The notes under the pieces are model-generated. The model was not told the DNA's origin, did not search any database, and saw nothing but the letters and a program-made list of their open reading frames with translations. Positions 1 through 6,421 of a stretch of DNA of 8,128 bases are shown one piece after another. The stretch's first letter is position 1, and each line of letters begins with the position of its first letter. The DNA comes from an uncultured Succinatimonas sp. (lineage in GTDB: Bacteria; Pseudomonadota; Gammaproteobacteria; Enterobacterales; Succinivibrionaceae): contig CAJKNC010000072.1 in NCBI GenBank assembly GCA_905201175.1, positions 1 through 8,128 on the forward strand. The letters run 5' to 3'. The translations under genes were made by a program, and so were the position numbers.

Positions 1-136
1 AATCTATAGCTGCTTATACCAATTTTACGAAACGATCACACTTTTTAAAAAATTTTCTCATCTTGCTATTGTATGTAAGCTTCATCTTATGTAAAATATT
101 TTCATCATCTTAACGTTGTGTTCTGATGGATTGTCT

Positions 137-162
137 TGAATTTCATATTTTATTGAAATTCA
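137..162 (+). repeat. Hairpin ahead of a terminator
   Basis: TGAATTTCA (137-145) and TGAAATTCA (154-162) are exact reverse complements around an 8-base AT loop. No T tract follows, so it is not a terminator itself. It lies 26 bases before the terminator stem at 189 and could be a 3' structural element of the same transcript, such as a small RNA or a 3' UTR. That role is inferred. Confidence 0.5.
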
Positions 163-188
163 CGTAACTCCAAAAAGCAGATATTTAT

Positions 189-218
189 ATCCCTGTTCCT
201 CCAACAGGGATTTTTTTT
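189..218 (+). terminator. Rho-independent terminator, rightward
   Basis: A perfect 9-bp stem, ATCCCTGTT (189-197) with AACAGGGAT (203-211), closes on the loop CCTCC and runs into eight T residues (211-218). The T tract is on the + strand only, so it ends a rightward transcript. No rightward gene in the window can be its source: the product is either encoded before position 1 or is a non-coding RNA in the first 188 bases. Confidence 0.85.
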
Positions 219-374
219 ATCCTATAAAAATAGCTTTTTTATGCCGATGTAAACGCTATCATTACTTTACTGTTCCTGGTCTTTTCAAAATTCAGCGCCC
301 TTAAAGGAGCTTTAATTTTGTTAATGCAAATAAATTTCATTTTTTTACTTTTTGATTATAAAAAATTTTTTGCA

Positions 375-390
375 ATCTAAAATTTTAGAT
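375..390. repeat. 16-bp perfect palindrome
   Basis: ATCTAAAATTTTAGAT reads the same on both strands. It lies in noncoding AT-rich DNA away from any start codon. It could be a protein-binding site or chance in such AT-rich sequence. No gene next to it supports an operator role. Confidence 0.3.
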
Positions 391-508
391 AAAATAAATC
401 AGCCTTAGAAAATTCATAAATGAATTCCAGTTAGCTCCGCTCTCAAATAAGCCGCTTTTCATTTAATATATTTCATAGAACATATCTGATATTGCTTAAT
501 ATCTTCAT

Positions 509-540
509 AAAAAAAGAGAGCTTTTAAGCTCTCTTTTTTT
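509..540. terminator. Bidirectional terminator after feoB
   Basis: AAAAAAAGAGAGCTT (509-523) and AAGCTCTCTTTTTTT (526-540) form a 32-base palindrome with A/T tracts on both sides of a GAGAGC core stem. It works as an intrinsic terminator in either direction. It begins 40 bases past the feoB stop and so closes the leftward feoAB transcript. It would also block rightward read-through toward feoB. Confidence 0.85.
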
Positions 541-579
541 CCAGTCAGCAGCTGTTTAAAAAACTGATACAGCTTATGC

Positions 580-2724
580 TTAAATATTCTTAGAAGGAAT
601 CAGGATCTCAGTAGTAGCCTTGCGTTCTGGACGGAAAACCAGGAACAAAATGAAGGCTAAAACCAAAATAGCAGCTACAGTATAAGCAGAAAACTGTACA
701 TAGCCTAAAGCAAAGCCTACTAACTGATAGATAATAAGCGCTAAGCTATATGCCCATAAGCTCATATAAGCAATTGCAAAAATAAACCACTTATTTGAGC
801 CTAATTGACGCTTCATAGCTCCTAAAGCAGCTACGCACGGGGTTGACCACATATTGAATGTCAGATATGAAAGAGCAACAATTCCCATGCCGAAATGGCC
901 CTGCAAAGCTGCATTCAAGCTCTCTTCACCGCCTTCAAAATCACCGTTTAGCCCTAAGGTTACAGCCAATGTGCCGACAACATTTTCCTTAGCTAAAAGT
1001 CCTGTAATAGCAGCTACAGTTGCCTGCCAGGTTCCAAAGCCTAAAGGAGCAAATATAAAGGCAATTGAAGAGCCTATAGCGGCTAATAAGGAATCGTTAA
1101 CCTCTACCATGCCAAAGCCTTCAGAAGTAAAGTTAAAATTGGATAAGAACCATACAATAACTACTACTGAAAATATAATGGTACCGGCTTTAATAACGAA
1201 TGCCTTGCAGCGCTCATAAGTAGCCCTGAAGATATTAAATAAGGTCGGCATATGATAATCAGGCAATTCCATCACAAAAGGAGAAACCGGCTCTTTAAAA
1301 GCTCTATTTTTTTTGAAAATAATGCCGGTAATAATTACAGAAAAGATCGACATGCCGTAAACGAAAGGAGCAAACCAGGCTTGACCATCAAAGAAAGCCA
1401 CGAAGATCATCGTTAAAATCGGCAATTTAGCACTGCATGGAATAAAAGTTGTAGTAATTAAGCCTATACGTCTTTCATTAATATTATCTATAGTTTTATT
1501 TGCCATCAGCGCAGGAACACCGCAGCCTGTAGCAACAACCATAGGAATAAAATTACGCCCCGACAAGCCAAAATGACGGAAAATACTGTCTAGGATAAAA
1601 GCCACACGCGTCATATAGCCGCACTGCTCTAAGAAAGAGAGCATCAGGAACATGACTATCATCTGCGGCAGAAAGCCTAAAACTGCTCCTACACCGCCAA
1701 TAACGCCGTCAATTATCAGTGAGTACAGCCACTGAGGAGCGCTGGCGCTGTCTAATATAGATGAAGCAAAGGACGGTACGATTTCGCCAAATATAACATC
1801 ATTAGCATAATCAGTCCCCATAGTGCCGATAGTTTGTACGGCAATATAATAAACAAGCCATACAACAGCTAAGAAAATCGGTAAGGCAAGAATACGGTTA
1901 GTAACGATATTGTCAATTTTATTGCTCAAAGTTGACTTCATAGAGCCTTTATTTGTCGTAGCTGCCTTTACAATTTTTTCAATCAAATGATAGCGCTGCT
2001 GCGGGAAGAAGCTTTCGGCATCGATTTTAAATTCGCTTTCAATTAAAGCTCGGCCTCGGGCAACATTATTTAATAAAACTTCATTATGCTTATAGCTATC
2101 TAAATAAATCTTATCGCCCTGAAGCAAAGCTGTGCTAATAAAAATCTTTGCAGATTCAGTAACATCGCCTAACAGCTTACCGATATCAGAAATTATCTTC
2201 TGAACAAGCTCAGGATAAATATTTATATTCTTTTTCGGCAGCTGAGCCTCTGATAAAGCCTTTACTAATTCGTCAAGTCCTTGTTTATTAGCCGCAGATA
2301 TAGGAACAACCTTTACGCCGATTTGCTCTGAAAGCTTATCAAAATCAATCTTAATATTGCGTGCAGTTAAGATGTCGATCATATTTAAAGCTATGACCAT
2401 AGGCTTGTTCATCGGCAAGCACTCAAAGGTCAAAGACAGAGATCTCTCAAGATGAGAAGCATCTACAACATTTAAAATAACGTCATAATCATCCGACAAG
2501 AGAAAATTACGGCTGACAACTTCTTCTGCAGAATATGGAGATAATGAATAAAGACCAGGTAAATCAATAATGTCCCAATCTTTAGAAGATATCTTGCCGA
2601 TTACCTGATCAACTGTGACGCCAGGCCAGTTGCCGACATATTGATTAGAACCGGTTAAGGCATTAAATAAAGTAGTTTTTCCGCAGTTTTGATTACCTAC
2701 TAAAGCAAATCTTTTTTCAGTCAT
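580..2724 (-). CDS. feoB: Ferrous iron transport protein B (FeoB)
   Basis: Inner-membrane ferrous iron permease with an N-terminal GTPase domain, 714 residues. G motifs are plain: P-loop GNQNCGKT (10-17), G2 Thr around 37, G3 DLPG (54-57), G4 NMID (114-117) and G5 SAAN (143-146). A helical linker region (about 165-270) leads to the membrane part (about 275-697) with roughly ten hydrophobic segments. The two gate motifs are TGCGVPALMA (399-408) and FIPCSAKLPI (427-436). The second is the CSAK form common in clostridial and Bacteroides-type FeoB rather than the CGAR form of E. coli. The protein is shorter than E. coli FeoB (773) but complete for the short type. The start lies two bases after the feoA stop, with GGAG inside the feoA end, so translation is probably coupled. 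No feoC follows, and a terminator lies just downstream. Identity is certain. Confidence 0.97.
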   Translation of the reverse strand: MTEKRFALVGNQNCGKTTLFNALTGSNQYVGNWPGVTVDQVIGKISSKDWDIIDLPGLYSLSPYSAEEVVSRNFLLSDDYDVILNVVDASHLERSLSLTFECLPMNKPMVIALNMIDILTARNIKIDFDKLSEQIGVKVVPISAANKQGLDELVKALSEAQLPKKNINIYPELVQKIISDIGKLLGDVTESAKIFISTALLQGDKIYLDSYKHNEVLLNNVARGRALIESEFKIDAESFFPQQRYHLIEKIVKAATTNKGSMKSTLSNKIDNIVTNRILALPIFLAVVWLVYYIAVQTIGTMGTDYANDVIFGEIVPSFASSILDSASAPQWLYSLIIDGVIGGVGAVLGFLPQMIVMFLMLSFLEQCGYMTRVAFILDSIFRHFGLSGRNFIPMVVATGCGVPALMANKTIDNINERRIGLITTTFIPCSAKLPILTMIFVAFFDGQAWFAPFVYGMSIFSVIITGIIFKKNRAFKEPVSPFVMELPDYHMPTLFNIFRATYERCKAFVIKAGTIIFSVVVIVWFLSNFNFTSEGFGMVEVNDSLLAAIGSSIAFIFAPLGFGTWQATVAAITGLLAKENVVGTLAVTLGLNGDFEGGEESLNAALQGHFGMGIVALSYLTFNMWSTPCVAALGAMKRQLGSNKWFIFAIAYMSLWAYSLALIIYQLVGFALGYVQFSAYTVAAILVLAFILFLVFRPERKATTEILIPSKNI

Positions 2725-2726
2725 TT

Positions 2727-2951
2727 TTAATTGATCTCCACTAAAGAAGCATCACTTTTTCTGATAGTTAAAGAATAGCCGCGCAGATTAAATTCCATCG
2801 GATCTCCTAAAGGGGCACTTCTTACCTTTAAAATTAATGTACCCGGAGTAATACCCATATCAAGAAGACGACGGCGTAAAGAGGTTCCTTCTCCATGGAT
2901 CTTAGATACCAAAGCATTCTCTCCAACTTTTAGATTATCTAAAGTCTTCAT
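2727..2951 (-). CDS. feoA: Ferrous iron transport protein A (FeoA)
   Basis: Small cytoplasmic SH3-like protein of 74 residues that supports FeoB. Family features are present: an N-terminal LKVGENALVSKI strand region, the conserved RRRLLDMGITPGT segment (about 26-38) and a C-terminal LRGYSLTIRKSDA segment (about 56-68). The length is normal for the family. It is the first gene of feoAB and overlaps nothing. The next gene, feoB, starts two bases after its stop. The ribosome binding site is poor, with only GGAA about 10 bases before the ATG, but no other in-frame start would keep the conserved N-terminus. The tandem palindromes at 3020-3055 lie 69-104 bases upstream of the start and are the best candidates for its control. 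Confidence 0.95.
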   Translation of the reverse strand: MKTLDNLKVGENALVSKIHGEGTSLRRRLLDMGITPGTLILKVRSAPLGDPMEFNLRGYSLTIRKSDASLVEIN

Positions 2952-3019
2952 AGTGTCTGAATTCCGTTTATTTTATAAATTTCCGCATCAAGCTCAGCTT
3001 ACTATTAAATATCCATATA

Positions 3020-3055
3020 TGTAAGCATATGCTAACGCTTGTAAGCATATGCTAA
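3020..3055. promoter_or_regulatory. Tandem operator-like palindromes upstream of feoAB
   Basis: TGTAAGCATATGCTAA occurs at 3020-3035 and again, identically, at 3040-3055, separated by CGCT. Each contains a perfect 10-bp palindrome AGCATATGCT inside the near-palindrome TAAGCATATGCTAA. The period is exactly 20 bp, close to two helical turns, which would put two bound dimers on the same face of DNA. The position 69-104 bases before feoA and 246 bases before sstT favours control of feoAB. It does not resemble Fur, FNR (TTGAT-N4-ATCAA) or CRP (TGTGA-N6-TCACA) sites. The regulator is unknown. That it is an operator is inferred from symmetry, duplication and place. Confidence 0.55.
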
Positions 3056-3195
3056 TTAAAAAAATAGATCAATAATTTTTTGATACGTTCTCAAAATTAT
3101 TTCTTCTCAAAAAAAAACAGCCAGACTTTTTGCCACAAAAATTACCTATCATTCTTTTAAATGAATATTTGAAATTTAGATAAAAAAATTAAAAT

Positions 3196-3270
3196 TTGTG
3201 AAATAAATAAAGGCTTTTATACAATCCTTTCTATTTTTCTCGTAAATTTGAACAAAATTTGCAATATAAT
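3196..3270 (+). promoter_or_regulatory. Candidate sstT promoter region
   Basis: Two options are visible. One pairs TTGTGA (3196-3201) with TACAAT (3220-3225) at an 18-base spacing, giving a leader of roughly 70 bases. The other is a consensus -10 box TATAAT (3265-3270), but its expected -35 position is poor and TTGAAC (3248-3253) is only 11 bases away. Either could serve sstT. I cannot choose between them from sequence. Confidence 0.4.
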
Positions 3271-3300
3271 TGCATAACCTAATTTTCTGAGGTTAAAAAA

Positions 3301-4533
3301 ATGTTGCATCCTATAAATCCGCAAGGATCTTTATATAAGATCCTAAACAAAGTACCTTTCATCTTACAGATCATAATCGGCATGATCGCAGGCATTATAC
3401 TTGCAGCCATCATCCCGCATGATCCGCTTGTACTGCCCACCTTAGGCACGCTATTTGTCAGTGCTTTAAAAGCCATTGCTCCATTATTGGTTTTTGTATT
3501 AGTTTCAGCCTCTATTGCTCGTCAGGATAAGGGCTCTAAAACTAATATGAAGCCTATTATCTGCATTTACTTTGCATCAATGGTGCTTTCATCCTTAGTA
3601 GCCTTAATTATGGCAACTACATTCCCAAGCACCTTCAATACCTTAGCAAATGCTGCTACTAACGCTACCCCTAAGGGAATTTCCGAGGTTTTACTAAACT
3701 TTATTCGTCAGGCTGTAGATAATCCTATCAATGCGCTTATTACCGGCAACTATATCGGCATCTTAGTTTGGGGTATTGCATTTGGCTTATTATTCCGCGT
3801 CTCCAAGCCTGCCACTAAAGAAGTTTTGGGAGATTTGGCCTCAACTGTATCAGGCGTTGTCAGAATTGTAATTCGCTTCGCGCCTTTAGGCGTGATGGGC
3901 CTAGTTTATTCTTCTTGCACTCAGGAAGGCGGTTTCTATAATTTACTGAATTATTTGCATGTTGTTTTAGTTTTAGTCAGCACCATGCTTATCATTGCTT
4001 TCATTGTAAATCCGCTGATAGTTTTTGCAGTTACCCGTAAAAATCCTTATCCGTTAGTTTTTACTAGCATCACTCAATCAGCAATTACAGCTTTCTTTAC
4101 AAGATCTTCAGCTGCGAATATTCCTGTAAACTTAAGCTTGTGCGAAAAGTTAGGCGTTCCGCGTGAAACCTATACTATTTCTATTCCTTTAGGCTGTACT
4201 ATCAATATGGCTGGTGCTGCAGTCACTATCGTCGTTATGACCATGGCTGCCGTCAACACCTTAGGCATCCATGTTGATTTTGCTTCTGCTTTATTGATGT
4301 GTATTGCTTCTGTACTGTGTGCCTGCGGCACTTCAGGCATTGCCGGCGGCTCTTTAATGCTGATTCCGCTTTCATGCTCTATATTCGGCATCAGCAATGA
4401 TATTGCCATGCAGGTTGTAGGCATAGGCTTTATCATAGGCGTAATTCAAGACTCAACTGAGACAGCTTTAAATAGTTCTTCTGACGTAGTCTTCACCGCA
4501 GCAGCCTGCGGCATAACTAAGGTAAAAGACTAA
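3301..4533 (+). CDS. sstT: Sodium:serine/threonine symporter SstT
   Basis: Inner-membrane importer that couples Na+ entry to uptake of serine and threonine; a member of the dicarboxylate/amino acid:cation symporter (DAACS) family, 410 residues against 414 in E. coli. Recognition rests on long runs shared with the E. coli protein as I recall it: GNYIGILVWGI (149-159), the Ser-rich re-entrant FFTRSSAANIPVN (265-277), INMAGAA (301-307), CACGTSGIAGGSL (340-352), FGISNDIAMQVV (362-373) and FIIGVIQDSTETALNSSSDV (377-396). The NMDGT motif of glutamate carriers is NMAGA here, as in SstT. About eight membrane helices plus two re-entrant loops are visible. GAGG at 3289-3292, eight bases before the ATG, supports the start. 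It is a single-gene unit, divergent from feoAB and convergent with the β-barrel gene. Confidence 0.96.
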   Translation: MLHPINPQGSLYKILNKVPFILQIIIGMIAGIILAAIIPHDPLVLPTLGTLFVSALKAIAPLLVFVLVSASIARQDKGSKTNMKPIICIYFASMVLSSLVALIMATTFPSTFNTLANAATNATPKGISEVLLNFIRQAVDNPINALITGNYIGILVWGIAFGLLFRVSKPATKEVLGDLASTVSGVVRIVIRFAPLGVMGLVYSSCTQEGGFYNLLNYLHVVLVLVSTMLIIAFIVNPLIVFAVTRKNPYPLVFTSITQSAITAFFTRSSAANIPVNLSLCEKLGVPRETYTISIPLGCTINMAGAAVTIVVMTMAAVNTLGIHVDFASALLMCIASVLCACGTSGIAGGSLMLIPLSCSIFGISNDIAMQVVGIGFIIGVIQDSTETALNSSSDVVFTAAACGITKVKD

Positions 4534-4542
4534 AAAATATAA

Positions 4543-4572
4543 AAAGCTCTAAAACTTATGTTTTAGAGCTTT
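4543..4572. terminator. Bidirectional terminator between convergent genes
   Basis: AAAGCTCTAAAAC (4543-4555) and GTTTTAGAGCTTT (4560-4572) form a perfect 13-bp stem with the loop TTAT. On the - strand it runs into a long T-rich tract (complement of 4531-4545), making it a strong end for the β-barrel gene. On the + strand the tail TTTATTAATAAT is weaker but serves sstT, whose stop is 10 bases before the stem. Confidence 0.88.
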
Positions 4573-4617
4573 ATTAATAATGACTAATCTGTTTTCACCG
4601 TATCGCGTATATTTCGA

Positions 4618-5454
4618 TTAGAAGCGGGCATTAAATCCTATATAAGCCTGTCCTGACGGATCGGTATCAAAAGATCTGATCTCATCGCCATGCCTATTGT
4701 AAATCTTATATTCATGAGCGAATTTAACTCCAACACCTGCAGTAACGCTAAAGGCCTGAATCGGAGTAATAGTTACGCCTATATTAGCCTCTGCTGCCTC
4801 TTCTGCTAAATAACCGCCGCGAGCTACAGAACTGTCATCACTTAGCTGATAGATATCCTGATTTACAGGAACAGCAGTGACCTTGCCGTTTAAAGCTAAG
4901 AATTCGCTGAAACGATATTGAGCATCAATCATCGGGAAGCCGAAGACATAAGATAAGCCATAATCAGAGCTGTTGCGATAATTTAAGGTAATAATAGGAT
5001 ATACCTTTGAGTCAGGCTCATTGATATTAGCTCCGATACCGCCTGAAATCCTATAATCGCCATTGATAGCATAAGTTAAGCCGGCTCTAGGTCTGATATT
5101 ATAATTTTCAGTTGCATCAAAATCATCTTCCCAGCCGAAAGCGGCGCCGATGCCTGCAAAATATCCCCATTGGGCACTAAAATTATCTTTAAAATGCAAA
5201 TCTGCAAACAGCAGACTCATGTCATCAAAAAGCTCTGGGCCTGAAAAATCATAAGAAGTACCCTTATAGCCTAGAGTAAAATATTCATTTCCACCCATAA
5301 GTCCATAACTTGTGGAGCTGACATCACCGTCAAAATCATCAAAATCGGCAGCACTTGTAGTTGAAAAAGTCGGAGTCAACCAAAATGACGCCTGAGATGG
5401 AGCGGCGGCTAAAGCAGAAGCTACTACAGCTGCTAAAAGACAAACTTTACGCAT
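4618..5454 (-). CDS. Predicted outer-membrane β-barrel protein
   Basis: 278 residues, family not recognised. Residues 1-22 form a Sec signal peptide: MRK, then the hydrophobic run VCLLAAVVASALAAA, then SQA before the likely cut at 22/23. The mature part has alternating polar and hydrophobic stretches with aromatic and Gly ends typical of barrel strands (for example 57-63, 80-89, 94-106, 118-129, 133-143, 151-160, 164-172, 233-245, 268-278), suggesting about 12-14 strands. It ends in Phe (FNARF), the usual signal for the BAM assembly machine. Acidic stretches at 37-44 and 109-113 would be loops. No Cys lies in the mature part. GAGG five bases before the ATG supports the start. It has its own candidate promoter and terminator and so is probably a single-gene unit. 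Substrate or role is unknown; OmpW and MipA types were considered but nothing specific supports them. Confidence 0.85.
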   Translation of the reverse strand: MRKVCLLAAVVASALAAAPSQASFWLTPTFSTTSAADFDDFDGDVSSTSYGLMGGNEYFTLGYKGTSYDFSGPELFDDMSLLFADLHFKDNFSAQWGYFAGIGAAFGWEDDFDATENYNIRPRAGLTYAINGDYRISGGIGANINEPDSKVYPIITLNYRNSSDYGLSYVFGFPMIDAQYRFSEFLALNGKVTAVPVNQDIYQLSDDSSVARGGYLAEEAAEANIGVTITPIQAFSVTAGVGVKFAHEYKIYNRHGDEIRSFDTDPSGQAYIGFNARF

Positions 5455-5526
5455 TATTACCTCAAAAAATACTGAAAATTACATTTAAAATTCATTAAAA
5501 AATTTAAATTATTTCCTTTTAGGAAC

Positions 5527-5555
5527 ATAGTATGAATTAACAAGAACTAATTCAA
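5527..5555 (-). promoter_or_regulatory. Candidate promoter of the β-barrel gene
   Basis: On the - strand, TTGAAT (5550-5555) and TACTAT (5527-5532) are separated by exactly 17 bases, each box matching the σ70 consensus at four of six positions. Transcription would begin near 5520, giving a leader of about 65 bases. The site lies in the gap after the E1-like gene, for which no clear terminator is visible. Confidence 0.45.
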
Positions 5556-5610
5556 TACACATATAACAAAAACTGTACAGCATAAAAACAGAAATTAAAA
5601 TTTTGCTGAC

Positions 5611-6375
5611 TTATTTTTCTTGAATCATGCTGCAGGATAAGCAATTCTTATTGCATTTTGGTAATTTCAATTTTTTTATATTTAAAGTTAACCCGTCTAC
5701 TGTAAGCATATATCCCTTTAAGGTCTCGCCACAGGAGGTTAAAAACTTAATTGCCTCTAAAGCCTGCAAACTGCCCATAATGCCGCACATTGCCCCGATT
5801 ACCCCTAAAGAGGCAGGATCTGCTGCAGCACCATCTTCAGGAAGATCTCCAAAAATACAGCGATAGCAAGGAGTTTTGCCAGGGATACAAGTCATAATCT
5901 GTCCGGTAAAGCGCATCACGGCTGCATGACAAAAAGGTTTTTTAATGCTAACAGCTCCATCTGAAATCAAGTATTTTGATTTAAGACTATCAGTACAATC
6001 TAAAATAAAATCATAACCGCAGGCTATAGCAGCAAAATTATCTAAGCTTAGCTTTAAGGCATATGTCTTTATCTCAATGCCATCATTTAATCTTAAAAGT
6101 GTCTCTCGCGCTGATTCTACCTTAGGCGTGCCGATCTTAGCTGTGCTGTGAAGAATCTGACGCTGTAAATTGGAAATCTCCACAATATCGTCATCTACAA
6201 GACCTAAATGACCTACGCCTGACGCTGCTAAATATAAAGCTGCTGGCGAGCCTAAGCCGCCGCAGCCCACAATTAGTACCTTTGATTCTTTAAGTTTTTT
6301 TTGCCCTAAGATCCCAATTTCTTTAACATTTATATTGCGTTTATAACGCTGAATTTCCAAAGAAGTAAGTTCCAT
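5611..6375 (-). CDS. MoeB/ThiF/HesA-family E1-like adenylyltransferase
   Basis: 254 residues. This family activates the C-terminal glycine of a ubiquitin-like sulfur carrier (MoaD, ThiS or similar) by adenylation in the cytoplasm. Visible marks: N-terminal RYKRNI (10-15), the ATP-binding GCGGLGS (37-43), the acidic DDD after β2 (61-63), NLQRQI with the family's Arg at 72, Lys85, and DCTDS with Asp129. A structural zinc site is likely from CYRC (170-173) and C-terminal Cys at 245 and 248 (NCLSC), with a further Cys at 241. The Cys usually found at the start of the AGVxGP-like crossover segment (Cys184 in E. coli ThiF, Cys187 in MoeB) is absent: the segment here reads ADPASLGVIGA (185-195). No thiS, moaD, thiG or moa gene is in the window, so the pathway is open and no symbol is given. 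The ribosome binding site is weak (AAGAG two bases before ATG). Confidence 0.88.
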   Translation of the reverse strand: MELTSLEIQRYKRNINVKEIGILGQKKLKESKVLIVGCGGLGSPAALYLAASGVGHLGLVDDDIVEISNLQRQILHSTAKIGTPKVESARETLLRLNDGIEIKTYALKLSLDNFAAIACGYDFILDCTDSLKSKYLISDGAVSIKKPFCHAAVMRFTGQIMTCIPGKTPCYRCIFGDLPEDGAAADPASLGVIGAMCGIMGSLQALEAIKFLTSCGETLKGYMLTVDGLTLNIKKLKLPKCNKNCLSCSMIQEK

Positions 6376-6395
6376 AAACTCTTATATTTATTAAA

Positions 6396-6417
6396 AAGCC
6401 CTCAATATTGAGGGCTT
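6396..6417 (-). terminator. Terminator or attenuator between the 57-residue gene and the E1-like gene
   Basis: AAGCCCTCAATATTGAGGGCTT is a 22-base perfect palindrome (8-bp GC-containing stem, AATATT loop) followed on the - strand by TTTTTAA. It starts five bases after the stop of the small gene and lies 21 bases before the ATG of the E1-like gene. No separate promoter fits between them, so the E1-like gene is either read by passing through this terminator or from a promoter I cannot see. Confidence 0.75.
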
Positions 6418-6421
6418 AAGC

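Larger units (their letters stand above)
1..508. other. AT-rich intergenic region without a convincing gene
   Basis: I see no gene here on either strand. Two short rightward frames are open from the window edge, ending near 92 and near 111, but neither gives a recognisable protein and both are too short to choose between. The region holds a hairpin at 137-162, an intrinsic rightward terminator at 189-218, a 16-bp perfect palindrome at 375-390 and a small inverted repeat (AATTCAT/ATGAATT, 411-426). A purine-rich AAAGGAG at 303-309 precedes a 20-codon frame (TTG at 318, stop at 378-380) that I do not accept as a gene. The terminator shows that a rightward transcript ends here. It may come from a gene outside the window or from a small RNA within the first 200 bases. 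Confidence 0.6.
2952..3300. other. Divergent feoAB / sstT intergenic region
   Basis: 349 bases with no gene on either strand. The feo-proximal part holds two copies of TGTAAGCATATGCTAA at 3020-3055. The rest is very AT-rich and holds candidate sstT promoters at 3196-3225 and near 3265-3270. I looked for a Fur box (GATAATGATAATCATTATC) and found no good match here. A clear -10/-35 pair for feoAB could not be fixed. TTAGCA and GATATT, 16 bases apart on the - strand at 3008-3035, are one weak option that would overlap the inner palindrome. Confidence 0.6.

Noticed and set aside
160..175. AACTCCA near 166 resembling a tmRNA or tRNA 3' end
   Set aside because: No TψC arm (GTTCRANNC) or acceptor-stem partner can be found upstream.
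318..380. Possible 20-codon leader peptide with AAAGGAG at 303-309
   Set aside because: The frame is Phe/Leu/Lys-rich as expected from random AT-rich DNA, starts with TTG or a badly spaced ATG, and has no gene downstream to control.
854..1219. Open frame on the + strand inside feoB
   Set aside because: It is antisense to a certain gene, has no family likeness and its residue use (Pro, Thr, Lys rich) is typical of a shadow frame. The same holds for the frames at 3279-3476, 4170-4436, 5627-5866, 7307-7507 and 7726-7944.
3068..3084. ATCAA...TTGAT resembling an FNR site
   Set aside because: The half-sites are in the reverse order and spaced by 7 bases, so they do not form TTGAT-N4-ATCAA.
3195..3216. 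TTTGTGA resembling a CRP half-site before sstT
   Set aside because: Only one half matches; there is no TCACA-like partner at the right spacing.
5560..5610. Terminator after the E1-like gene
   Set aside because: Only the 8-base palindrome CTGTACAG (5573-5580) and A/T runs are present; no stem with a T tract in the right direction.
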